A stretch of 64,000 nt of DNA from positions 8,308,001 through 8,372,000 of the forward strand of contig JAULSR010000002.1 in assembly GCA_030512295.1 (NCBI GenBank), given 5' to 3'. The DNA comes from Bombardia bombarda. Taxonomy: Eukaryota; Ascomycota; Sordariomycetes; Sordariales; Lasiosphaeriaceae. Made by a program: the position numbers and the translations under genes. How positions within the stretch are numbered: the stretch's first letter is position 1; each line of letters starts with the position of its first letter. Below, one piece after another: positions 35,765 through 45,619 of this stretch. The notes beneath the pieces were generated by a model. The model searched no databases, had not been told where the DNA came from, and saw only the letters and a list, made by a program, of their open reading frames with translations.

Positions 35765-37733
35765 GGGAACATCCCCGTCTTACGACCCGTCAGGCAGGTG
35801 ATGGATGACTGGCTCGGCCCTCCTAGGTCTTGACACACTCACACTCTCACACACACATACATGCTTGGCTCCCCTCGACTTGGGACTCATTCGTCCAACC
35901 TATCTATCCATTGATACTCTCCATTGATGGATTGAGTAGTAGAAACGGATATGAGAGTAACGAGAGGCAACAAAAAATAACATAATCTTGCGCATGAGGT
36001 TGATGAACGACTGGTGCCCACATACAAGTAGAAAAAAACCAACGGAAAGGGGAAGGATTAGGAACTGGGAATTGACTACATGGCGTTTACAGGTGGGGGT
36101 TAGATCTTTCTCTTACACACACATGCAGAGGCACACAGGCAGCGCGTTGGTCATGATGGGGAGGAATTCGCCTCCACATGAGGTTTAATAGCGATGGGTT
36201 CTTCTCTTTTATTCTTATCGGATTGGATTAAGATAGACCATGGAGATATCGCCAACGCTTACACCCATTCTTTCTTTTTTCCCTTTCTATATAGTTCCAT
36301 TTCCTTTGTTTTCCGACTCTTATTCGAGATACCCCATTTTTAAAGATAACTACATACAGAATGGGGAAGCAACCTTCTGATATTTAACATTTTTAGTATG
36401 TTATGCAGTGTGCTATCTAGTAGTATTTGTACATGTGAGCGAGTACCTTGATCAAGTCGTATTTAACAAGTCAAACGAGAAAAAGCAAGGCAAGTACTGA
36501 TTCATCATAACTGCTAAGAAGAGACACACTCACACTCGTTAGTAAGTGACAGGCGGGTTGTACTATTTCGGATTAAATTCAGCAACGTTAAACTTCACAC
36601 TACAGTGACGCTTGACAACCAAATCCAACATGACTGTAAGTGAGTAATGAGCACTAGAATCCATCTTGAATCCAATAAATGGGAAATGAAATGCTTCAGC
36701 TTTCCACACAAGTACTTCATTAACGACAAGTATGGACAAGAATCCCATTCATTCATTGAATCCGAGCAGGGATGAAAGCAAATATCATTGGTATAGAGGG
36801 AGAGACCCTCGTCAAGCAAGCAAACCAGCAGAGCAGCCCATAATGGAACAAAAAGCCAAGCGCGCGCAATTCGCAAACCCCAATCAGCCCAGAAAAAAAA
36901 AGAAAACAAAAACAAAGATAACAGCTACACCTCCCAACCTTATGAAAAGGGACAAATAGGCAGACAGGTAAGAAAGGCTATATGCAACCAACCACGCTTA
37001 TCCTTTATCTTCCCACAGACAGCCGACCCTCCGTTTATCATGAAATTATAGAAAGTCCCAGAACGAAAATCCCAGCAAAAGTACCAATATATCATCAGGC
37101 CATTTTAACCCCCGTCTCCTTTCCGTCCGTCCGTCCGTCACCTTCCCAACCAATCAGTCCATGCCCGTTTCCCTCCAACGCTCCATACAACCAACAACAG
37201 ACCCAGGTGATTTTTTTTTTCGCAAAAAAGAGAAATATAAGACGAGGAAAAAGACAGTTGATATCCCGACATGAAAACCGCAATAGAAAAAAGAGAGAAA
37301 CAGACTATGGCTCCATCATGTGCTTCTTGATATATACTCCGCAAGAAGTAAAGTAAAAACATCCCTTCATTAAGTATCGTGACAGGAAAAACAAATTCCT
37401 AATTCATAAACAAGAAGAAAGTCGTGGGTTGCGTTGCGTGGCCGCGGGGCGAATAAAATCAAAGGCAGAACGAAAACACAAAGCTGCCCAGATACTCTAG
37501 TGGTAATAGTAGAAGGGATAAAAATGAAAAGTCGTTTTTTCATATCGTTTCTCCCATGATATGCCCATATATCGATCCAGTACCACCTTCAACTTTGCAC
37601 CAAATGCCTCGACAAAGGGGGTAGCGTGGTTTCTTCATCATTCATAACAGTCGTAAGCTGACCTCTCCAAACACACAAGGGGCGGGGCGGAGCGGGTAAC
37701 AACCAGATCAGCCCACCGGTGGTGTCGCAAGTT
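35765..37733. other. convergent intergenic region, ATG101 / forkhead gene
   Basis: This 2-kb region between convergent genes probably contains long 3' UTRs. It is comparatively AT-rich and has an A-rich stretch near 36890-36920 and CCGT repeats near 37120-37138. No gene is supported. Confidence 0.5.
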
Positions 37734-40097
37734 TTAAGCATTCCAGCAGGCGTGACTTAAGTTTGGCTTCTGAGAAGATTTTGAAGCTCGAGACGCGTGA
37801 GTGTTGTTGGCTGAGCCAATCTTCTCAAACCCTGCAAGCATGTCGATTCCGGCAAAGTCGTCATCTTCAAGGAAGTCGGGTGTGTCAAGGTCGTCCGAAG
37901 AAAGCCAAGGGGCAACATTTTCGTCATTCATTAGGGGGGGCATCTTGCATGGTGATTGCAGAATCAGCTTGCTGGGGGAAGATGGTGGAAGTCCGTCGAA
38001 AGCTTTGCTTGGTGTGTCGAACGAGAAGTTGAATGTCTGACCAGGGACCTTGAGGAAAGAGGCAGAACTGGCAGCGTTATGGGGCGTCAAGTTTTTCACT
38101 TCGTTCAGCGCGCTCGTAGAGAGCGATCTGTCCATACGTTGTTTCCTTGTCGAACGCTTGATAGGAGACCCGTTTTGTGGCAGCAAATTAGCTGGAGAAA
38201 GCGGAATAACTGATCTTGGCGGTATATCTTGCGTATTTTGAGAGATATCAGTCTCTGTTGTGCCGTCGTCCATCTTCCCGTCAAATCTATTGAAAAGATC
38301 ATCCATGTTATAGCCGGGGGTCAGATTCAGGGCCAAATCGCTCTCTGGAAGCAAGGCAGCCACTCTCCGATAGGGAGAATCAACCATAGACTGGACACTC
38401 TCACGATGCATACGCAAGTTCGTGCTGGGAGAGACAGACGGCGGAGGCATTGGGGGCGCCTTCAGCTCCGTCGCTGGGGTTAGAGGCGGGAGCATCTGTC
38501 CTGATGCGTTTTGCGATGCCTGCCTCAGGGGGGACGAGGAAGGCTGGGGATATCCGTAAGACCGCCCCTTGGAGGGGCTGTCATTTGAAGAATGGCGAAG
38601 ACGACGGATCTCCTCCTCTGCCCGTCCTTTCTTCCTCCGTGGACGATCTGCCTCCGAGGTGAGAAGCTTGGGATTCCGACTGGGGCGCATAGCCGAAGAC
38701 TCCAGAGAAGATATATATCCACTGTCATTCACCCCTGTGAACTTCCGCCTGTGATTTCGCGACTTGGTAGCCGATGAGTCCCGAAGTCGTTGTTGCTGCG
38801 GAGGAGTATCACTGCGGTGGCTTTCCATTCGCTTTGGAATGGGAGGTGACGAATGCATCATTGCAGGATGAGGTGAGTATTGGTCAGCTTCATTCAGAAG
38901 TTCGTTCTCATTTGCTCTTTCCAACATCTCATCCGGTGCAGCGATATCAGACACGGGTATTGTGGCGTCAGATGAGATCTCGGGAGGCAGAGTGGACGGC
39001 GCAGATTGTAAAGATGGTGGCAGGGTAGGTAACGAGACATGGTTCATAAGAGGCTGAGCTGGTAACATTGGCTCATGGATGACAGGCATCTGGGCCTGTT
39101 GTTCGAGACGCTTGGCTTCAGCTTCTTGCATCTCAATCTGTCGTCTGAAGTGCAATTTAGCTTTACGATAAAGATTTCTGTCCAAGAAACAGCCCTCGTA
39201 TCCAGGTACAATAAACCAATCATCTCCCCCGCCTGTCTCTCCAGCTGGCTTTGGCTCATGCATAAGTAACAAGCAGGTGCTAAGATTATGGCGAATGCCG
39301 TTCCTCCAATCGCGTGTGGCTAACTTTCTATAGAATAAAAACGTTTTTGTGATCCAATCGTAGATCCGGCAAAGTCGCAATTTTCGTTGTGGTGATTTAA
39401 TGATTGCGAACCAACAAAGGTCACGGTAGGTGTATGTCGGCTTCAACCCATTGTCGCAAATTACAGGAATGTAAACTTCACCCTGCGGTGGGATGAATGG
39501 CTCGTCCACTTGAAATGCATCCTGCGGTGGGAGTGGCTTGTCCACTCGGCGCTTCTTTGCCGGACTGGGTTTCTCGATAGGGGCCGCCTCTGACAACACG
39601 CGTTTCCTAGATGGGTTCTGATCATAGTTCTCAGGCGGAATATTGAGCTGTGGGGGAGCTGGAAATATCGGGGCGTGATGTGAGTTCTCTTTCCCCATAT
39701 ACTGTTGTAGATTCATGTCTGTCGTCGGTTTCTGCGCCACTGGTTTAAACCTGGACATCATGGGCTGCTTCTTCTCGAGTGAGTCTGTTGAATGTTGCAA
39801 CGTGTTTGGCGGCATCATTGGCACCAAGTTAAACGTGTTACCTTGCGCCGACGACTTTAGGGGAGTGAGCGGGGCGTCCATCGTCCTTTGATTTGGCTTG
39901 AAGGGCGACTTCTGGATAGATGCTGTGTTTGGTGGATTCAACACCACATTGGGGTTTGATGGTTGAAGAGGCTGCTGCGGAGGTTTTGCAGCAAGAGGCA
40001 TTGGCGCATGACTGATCATCGAAGTCGGCTGTGGATAGAAGTCGTCATGAAAGATCTGGACGGGCTCGGAAGCGCCAAAGCATGATTGTTCAGGCAT
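37734..40097 (-). CDS. divergent forkhead-domain transcription factor
   Basis: A single open frame of 787 residues with no visible intron. A winged-helix forkhead domain lies at about residues 218-318: it opens GLKPTYTYRDLCWFAIIKSP, includes IYDWITKTFLFYR, the recognition helix DWRNGIRHNLS, and the wing GGGDDWFIVPGYEGCFL. This aligns with the canonical forkhead pattern KPxYSYxxLIxxAI, WQNSIRHNLS, GxYWxxxPG, but several usually fixed positions differ (WQNSIR is WRNGIR; SLNKAF is STCLLL). No FHA domain is present, so it resembles Sep1/Hcm1-type rather than Fkh1/2-type regulators. The flanks are Pro/Ser/Gln-rich with many SP/TP sites and a basic KKRR cluster near 181. Start at 40097 (MPEQSCF) was preferred to the upstream in-frame Met at 40145. 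Orthology is uncertain. Confidence 0.75.
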   Translation of the reverse strand: MPEQSCFGASEPVQIFHDDFYPQPTSMISHAPMPLAAKPPQQPLQPSNPNVVLNPPNTASIQKSPFKPNQRTMDAPLTPLKSSAQGNTFNLVPMMPPNTLQHSTDSLEKKQPMMSRFKPVAQKPTTDMNLQQYMGKENSHHAPIFPAPPQLNIPPENYDQNPSRKRVLSEAAPIEKPSPAKKRRVDKPLPPQDAFQVDEPFIPPQGEVYIPVICDNGLKPTYTYRDLCWFAIIKSPQRKLRLCRIYDWITKTFLFYRKLATRDWRNGIRHNLSTCLLLMHEPKPAGETGGGDDWFIVPGYEGCFLDRNLYRKAKLHFRRQIEMQEAEAKRLEQQAQMPVIHEPMLPAQPLMNHVSLPTLPPSLQSAPSTLPPEISSDATIPVSDIAAPDEMLERANENELLNEADQYSPHPAMMHSSPPIPKRMESHRSDTPPQQQRLRDSSATKSRNHRRKFTGVNDSGYISSLESSAMRPSRNPKLLTSEADRPRRKKGRAEEEIRRLRHSSNDSPSKGRSYGYPQPSSSPLRQASQNASGQMLPPLTPATELKAPPMPPPSVSPSTNLRMHRESVQSMVDSPYRRVAALLPESDLALNLTPGYNMDDLFNRFDGKMDDGTTETDISQNTQDIPPRSVIPLSPANLLPQNGSPIKRSTRKQRMDRSLSTSALNEVKNLTPHNAASSASFLKVPGQTFNFSFDTPSKAFDGLPPSSPSKLILQSPCKMPPLMNDENVAPWLSSDDLDTPDFLEDDDFAGIDMLAGFEKIGSANNTHASRASKSSQKPNLSHACWNA

Positions 40098-41560
40098 GGC
40101 GGCCCAACTGAAAGGTGAGGTTTGGTGCACCACACAGCACAGCACAGCAAGTGGCTGGGCGGGGGCTCTGACAAGGGAGAGCAGCGGCAGCGCGCAAGCC
40201 GTGAATCACTCCGGGAGGCTCACAGACCGGCGGCGGATAGTGGATTCGACGAGGCTTAGATCGTCGATTCGAGGCAAATATGTCGCGGGGAGCTGGGAGT
40301 TCCTTTCTGTGAAAGCTGCGTGAGGCAATATCGTTGGCACGGGGCGACCATGGAGACAACAGAAAGATAGAGAGATGCGAGAGCGAGGGAGTTCAGGATG
40401 GTAGGATTGTAAGCTTGCACGAGCGAGAAGCGACGTGGGAAGCCCGAGAATGAAGAGCACACTGGTTGGTAGAAGGGATGCGCAGAGCCCACTCTGGGTC
40501 ACTGCCAGCTCACACACCTGTTCCAAAACGGTAGCCAAAAGTGGAGACGCAGGATAGGCCGGGAGGGGGGCCAGGCAAACGGATTGGATGAGCGGTCAAC
40601 GCGGGCTGACCATTGACAAGGGTCAGGGTCAGGGCGCAAGGGTGCGGCAGAGCCTGTCGTTTAAGTGGCCGACTTGGGGGTAAGATCGGGGAAGGCGGGG
40701 GGCTTCTCTGTCCCTCTCGGCAAAGATATGTCTTCGAGGTCATCCAGGCAGGAGTAATGAAGCAGCAAGCAGTCGCAAGCAGCTAGCAAGCAGTCTCGAG
40801 GTGCACTACGCGATTGTCTAGCGATGCGGGCAGCAGACAAGGTTCTCGAAAGGGCGGGGAAGCTGAATGCCGGATGAAATTGTCGTTTGAAGCGCAGCCT
40901 GCCAAAGGTTCCTGTGAGAGACCTAGCCTGGCAAGCTTGGCCGGTGCGTGCAGTGCAAGTCCGGATAGTCTCGTTAAGGTAGTGGAGCAGCAGAGTGGGC
41001 GGCGGGCCGTCGCACAAAATGGGCTGATTCTTGGAACATAAGTCTGTCGCTGGATTTTTGTCAGACAGAGCGGAGCAGGAGGGCGATCGATGGACGGGTG
41101 ATAAATAGGTGTCGATGGGGTGGGTGATGGAAGCGGTTTTATTCTGATAGCCGACAGAGCACGTTTGACAGATATCGGATTGACGATGTTGGTTGGCTGA
41201 GAGTCTATCGTCTGGAGACGCCGTCGGGACTTTGGACCAAAAACGAGGACGGCCCAACAGGAAGAAGAGATGTCGCGTTTTTGTTTATGTCGGAGACGTG
41301 AAGCGTCGCGTCCTTGTCGCGCGTCCCGCAGCGCTTCAGCCAATCAAGGCGTTAGCAAGCGGTCTGACTGCGGGGCTGGCTAACCCCAAAAGCGAGCTAA
41401 AAAGTACGTACCCTCGAGTTCGAGTCCATGAGACACCTACTGTAGTACCTACCTAGGTACGATAAAAAGGGCGGCATGATTGCCCTCACCCTCACCCTCT
41501 CTCCCAAACTCGCCCCAGCACAGCCTTTGGAATGTGATGCCAGGCATGGCAAAAAGAGAC

Positions 41561-41631
41561 AAATAAATAAATAAATAAATAAACAAACAAACAAACAAAC
41601 AAACAAACAAACAAACAAACAAACAAACAAC
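41561..41631. repeat. (AAAT)n(AAAC)n compound microsatellite
   Basis: About five AAAT units pass directly into about twelve AAAC units. Read on the other strand this gives an open but meaningless Cys/Leu/Phe/Val repeat. Confidence 0.95.
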
Positions 41632-42727
41632 AAGTAAAGAAGACCAGCCAGTTATCTAGACCTCTTTCAGCCTCTTTCTCGGTGTTACAACACTTTGCCA
41701 TCAACAATCAACAATCAGCCATTGACCGATTCAAAGCCACCATTTTTCACCGAGCCCCCCAAACTGCAAACTGTCCCAAAAACCGCACCTCAACCGGGCG
41801 AGCGAAGATGGCCTAGGTCTGGGCCTTGTAGGCTGTTCATCTGAGAACCGGATCTCCAGGTGACATCATTAGCTCAACGGCAAGCTGCCCTAACGGAGGG
41901 GCCCAGTCAACCATGTAACGCTGTTAGTGCAGCCGAACTGGCTGGTGTCCTCGGCGTCAGAAAACCGTCCACCTTTTTTAACAGACGGCAGCCGTCGGTA
42001 CCTCTCTTGACATGGACAGGCAGCGCCCTCTTTGCTTGTGCGTCGCTGCAAGTCGCTGCAGTCTGGCTGCAGTCGCCGCCGCGTCGTTGTCGACTCGCCC
42101 ATCTTTTTCATGGGCCTGCAAAGTATGTATACCTGCTGCTCTGAAGATCGCTGGGCGATACATGCCCCAGCCCCCGGTTAGGCGATCAATCTCTCGCTAT
42201 TATGTGGTATATTCCCTTTGAAGTTGTTTACACCTAAACATCCACATCCACATCGTGAGTCACAATAAACACCGTCCGGACCACTAGGAGGCCGACAGCA
42301 AGTTTTTTTTTTTTTCCCACCCTCACAAAATTCTTCTGCCCCGATGGCCCTGTTTTGGGTCAGGTCCTCACCCTGGTGTGTATCCGTACGTGCTGGTTAG
42401 TTTCTAGTGCAGCAAGGCGGAAGCAAGGCAGACAGGGCAGCAAGCGAGACAGGTTCTCGAAGTCCCGGCCCATCTCAGCGACCCCACAGATGTTCCTTGA
42501 GATCAATCTAGGGGAAAAAGGTCAGGGAGCGGAATCTATTTCGTGCTTTGGGGCCGCCATGGATGCTCCCTCCACGTGCATCCCTGTCCCATATCGAAAC
42601 CCATTTATACCCCAGTAAGCCAGCAAAGTAACTGCGTGCTTGTGTGTGCGCGCGCGTGAATGAACGGGTACTTGCTTCAAGGCTGAGCGATGAGGCAGAC
42701 GCGGATATCGAAACAAAGCAGACAAGC

Positions 42728-42744
42728 AAAAAAAAAAAAAAAAA
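42728..42744. repeat. A17 homopolymer
   Basis: An uninterrupted A run. A shorter one follows at about 42784-42792. Confidence 0.85.
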
Positions 42745-44052
42745 CAGACAAGGACAACCTGGTGTACGTATGGAAGCACCAAAGAAAAAAAAAGAGGAGG
42801 CTGGTCTTGAAACTCAAAACACTCCTACGACTGCCGCCCACCTGCAAATCGCACATCACGCACGCATCACGCACAGACATGGGCCGTTTTTTCGCGCTTT
42901 CTTTTTCTCTACCGTCTTCTTTTCATCTCACGATGACACAACTCAACTCGAGTACATGAAGTAGTTGACCCGTTCCCTCAAACTGCACGGCAGGCGCCCT
43001 GGGCAGGCGGGTGAGACGTCAAAAACAAAAGTATACCTACAATCTATCTATCTATCCATCCCGTAGACAACCACACCACACCACCCACACCACCTACACC
43101 CCGCATTCGTTGAACCGCACAAGTGCGTTTTTATAAGGCCATGCAACATGTCAGATGCAGATGCATGCATGCCATGGTAAGAATTCATTCATCATTTGTC
43201 CGTCCACCACCACCCACTACCAACCTCCCAGCTTTCAAAGAGGACAAGCCAGTAAAAACTTCGATGAAGCCTTTTGTGTACTTGCACCGCAGGCAAGGCG
43301 GCTATACCACCTCAAAATAAGGCCATCAAAACCCCCCGAACTGAACCAACCTACTGATATCGTCTGGATTAGAAAAAAGTACGTAGTATCAAGATATAAT
43401 TTCGTTTTCCTCTAACCCTAGACAAACATTTGTATCATAATAGCACAAAATCCACGATATTCATTATTACCTGCAGCTCATCAGGGGTGGTTAGACCGCC
43501 CGAGAGACTACTACCACCACTACCCAATACCACCTCTGCCTTGGCTTTTTTTTGTATCGCTACGCGCTAGACCTGGCAAGCTGATTGCCGTTATTCATGC
43601 GAACGACATGGCGCGTCTAGACATAAGCAGGTGGGGGGTAACTCAGCTACCTACCCTCACTTCTAATGCGAGCTATGAGCTACCAAATGTCGTCCACTGG
43701 TTATACTACATGCGTGCAGTTTGTGCGATATTAAACCTTTTCAATTGTTGTTATTAGTCGCTCATCACTCACACTCATTCACGAGTCTATATCTACCACA
43801 CCCAAGTCCTTAGCATCTCATCTTTCTCATGCCACTATATCTAAGATTTACACAGTACAAGCTAGCTGGTTTAAGCTTTTTTCGTCCTCGTACGACAGAC
43901 ACTGGTTGGAGCTTTTAATGTCAAACGGGTTTTCCCTCTTTCTATCCCTAGCTGTATGACCAAGTACGCGATCGGTACGTAGAATATACTTGACAGCGGT
44001 GCACCATTGGTACCATGTAAGAGAAGGCAGGTACGCCTGATCAAGGTGGTCA

Positions 44053-44137
44053 CAATGAAGACAACTGGGCAGGCGAGCAATGAAGATAGCTGGGGAGGCG
44101 AGCAATGAAGATAGCTGGGAAGGCGAGCAATGACTGG
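44053..44137. repeat. 25-bp tandem repeat (3 copies plus partial)
   Basis: Units beginning CAATGAAG start at 44053, 44078 and 44103, with a partial unit at 44128, an exact 25-nt period. The core is CAATGAAGATAGCTGGG followed by RAGGCGAG. The first copy is the most divergent. It lies within an otherwise unassigned stretch next to the repeat/LTR block. Confidence 0.85.
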
Positions 44138-44306
44138 TATTGGCGTAAGACTTCAACCTGGCCCTCGCAACGGAAGGTGGGCGAGGGCCGCTGCTTATAT
44201 ACGTAGTTGGTAGGATGACTGGCATGTGCTTGGGGATGTCCGATGTCCTTACATACCACTATAGGGGGAAGCAATGCTTCTATATAGGCTATATAATAAT
44301 AGGCGC

Positions 44307-44342
44307 TCTTCCGCCTCCGGCGGCCCCTGTCGGGGGCTTTCT
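44307..44342. repeat. GC-rich palindrome cluster (left)
   Basis: Two adjoining short palindromes, CCGCCTCCGGCGG and CCCCTGTCGGGG, lie in an otherwise AT-rich context. Such GC clusters are typical of fungal mitochondrial intergenic DNA. Confidence 0.7.
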
Positions 44343-44390
44343 CGTTGACGCTCGGAAAAAGGTTATAAATTTTTTTTTATTAGTGCTTTA

Positions 44391-44545
44391 GGATTAGGCG
44401 TTTTCGTTTATTAATTTTTTTTATTTTTGTAAATAAGCGTTTTTGTTTGTTTATTTTTTTTTTAATTTTACAAATAGGCGTTTTTATTTATTTTTTTATT
44501 TTTAATTTTACAAATAGGCGTTTTCGTTTGTTTATTTTTTTGACT
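44391..44545. repeat. 40-bp AT-rich tandem repeats
   Basis: Four units share TARGCGTTTT followed by T-rich sequence and a TTTTACAAATA-type end. The GCG of each unit falls at 44398, 44437, 44478 and 44518, a period of 39-41 nt. The composition is far more AT-rich than the flanking genes. Confidence 0.75.
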
Positions 44546-44548
44546 GAC

Positions 44549-44596
44549 CCCCTCTAGGGGCCCTCCGAAGGGTCTTTTCGCCTGCGGCAGGCAAAG
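44549..44596. repeat. GC-rich palindrome cluster (right)
   Basis: Three consecutive palindromes, CCCCTCTAGGGG, CCCTCCGAAGGG and GCCTGCGGCAGGC, directly follow the AT-rich repeats and mirror the left cluster. Confidence 0.7.
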
Positions 44597-44680
44597 GAAT
44601 AGTAGTTACAATGGACGAGAAATCCATAACGTTATCTAATAGCGGAAGGTTTCTTCATACACTTTTTCTTATTAAATAAA

Positions 44681-45154
44681 TGTTACGCCCAGGCTCTTAC
44701 TCTGGTACGTTAGGGTAAGGGTCTGTTGGTGAAGGGTTTATGTTGGCAGAAAGTCAGGCTGCACTGGGCAATAAGGGTGGCGTAAGGCGTGTTGCCTCTT
44801 CCTCTGAGAATCAGACAAAGACTTAGATTGAAAGCTGTCTAGGTAAGGACTGGTGTGAGCAGCGAGGGAAGCTCGCTGCTCCTAAATAATTCTCAAGCAA
44901 CAGGCATCGGCCTGTTGGGCAGCTGTGTCCAGTGGCTCGCCTGAGACACTGCATCACAGGTGCCATCCCAGGTGCCATCACCACCTGGTCGCATCACTGT
45001 CCTCCTGCCTGTAGGTCTTGTGCCATTTGTCTCGGTGCTATTGCCTCGTGGTCAATTGTCCTGTGGTCACTCCTGACCTCATGTCGTGCCGTGGTGTCGT
45101 GACCAACCGTGGTCACGTGCTTGCAACGCTGCCACGGCTTGGCAGGTTGTAACA
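44681..45154. mobile_element. solo LTR of a retrotransposon
   Basis: A 474-bp block begins TGTTACGCCCAGG and ends GGTTGTAACA, so it has perfect 6-bp terminal inverted repeats (TGTTAC and GTAACA) with the TG...CA ends of LTRs. The flanking pentamers are ATAAA (44676-44680) and ATAAG (45155-45159), a target-site duplication with one mismatch. No primer-binding site, gag or pol lies next to it, so it is best read as a solo LTR left by recombination. Inside are a perfect 10-bp hairpin (44857-44866 with 44872-44881) and an AACAGGC/GCCTGTT hairpin. Superfamily cannot be set without internal sequence. Confidence 0.75.
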
Positions 45155-45619
45155 ATAAGCGAGCTTCTTACCCTTTCAGTACGTTATAAATAACTTCCGC
45201 GCCAAGAATAATTAAAGCTTCACTTTAATAATTACTCGAATGAGCTGCAATATTAATGAATCCGATTGACTTTACACATCCTAACAAACAGCTCACATAG
45301 TCTAAAACCCTCCGCCTCAAGTAAATCACTTTGTCTCCTACCCAAGACCAAAAGATTTGTTAAGAAGAATCATCTGATATTACCAAACTAATAGTGCCTT
45401 GCCAGGAAGCGAACTTCGTGTCGCGCGTGTGCTACGTAAAATGAGAACACAACCTAAACGCTGTGCTCTCATACATCCCCTCCTTCTCTTGCCTATCCAT
45501 CTCCCCTCTCCATTCTTACCGTTAGCCGCTCCTATCAACCGGCCATTCGGTATACTGCCACCCCCTTCCACTGCAAAAAAAGAAGAAACCCCCCTGATAC
45601 TGCCGCATGAACTGTTATA

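Larger units (their letters stand above)
40098..45619. other. 5.5-kb accessory / intergenic interval
   Basis: The proximal part (about 40100-41300) is probably promoter and leader of the forkhead gene. Beyond it I see no intact gene, but there is an AAAT/AAAC microsatellite, poly-A, a 25-bp minisatellite, a block of 40-bp AT-rich repeats bounded by GC-rich palindromes, and a solo LTR, each listed separately. The part from 45160 to 45619 is AT-richer and adjoins the 3' end of PAN1. Confidence 0.55.

Noticed and set aside
40661..41343. Two overlapping open frames of 186-198 codons, minus strand
   Set aside because: Ser/Pro/Arg/Cys-rich with no motif or codon bias, and placed in the likely leader of the forkhead gene.
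43848..44274. Minus-strand open frames of 74-125 codons
   Set aside because: Largely translation of the 25-bp tandem repeat; no transposase or integrase motif could be recognised.
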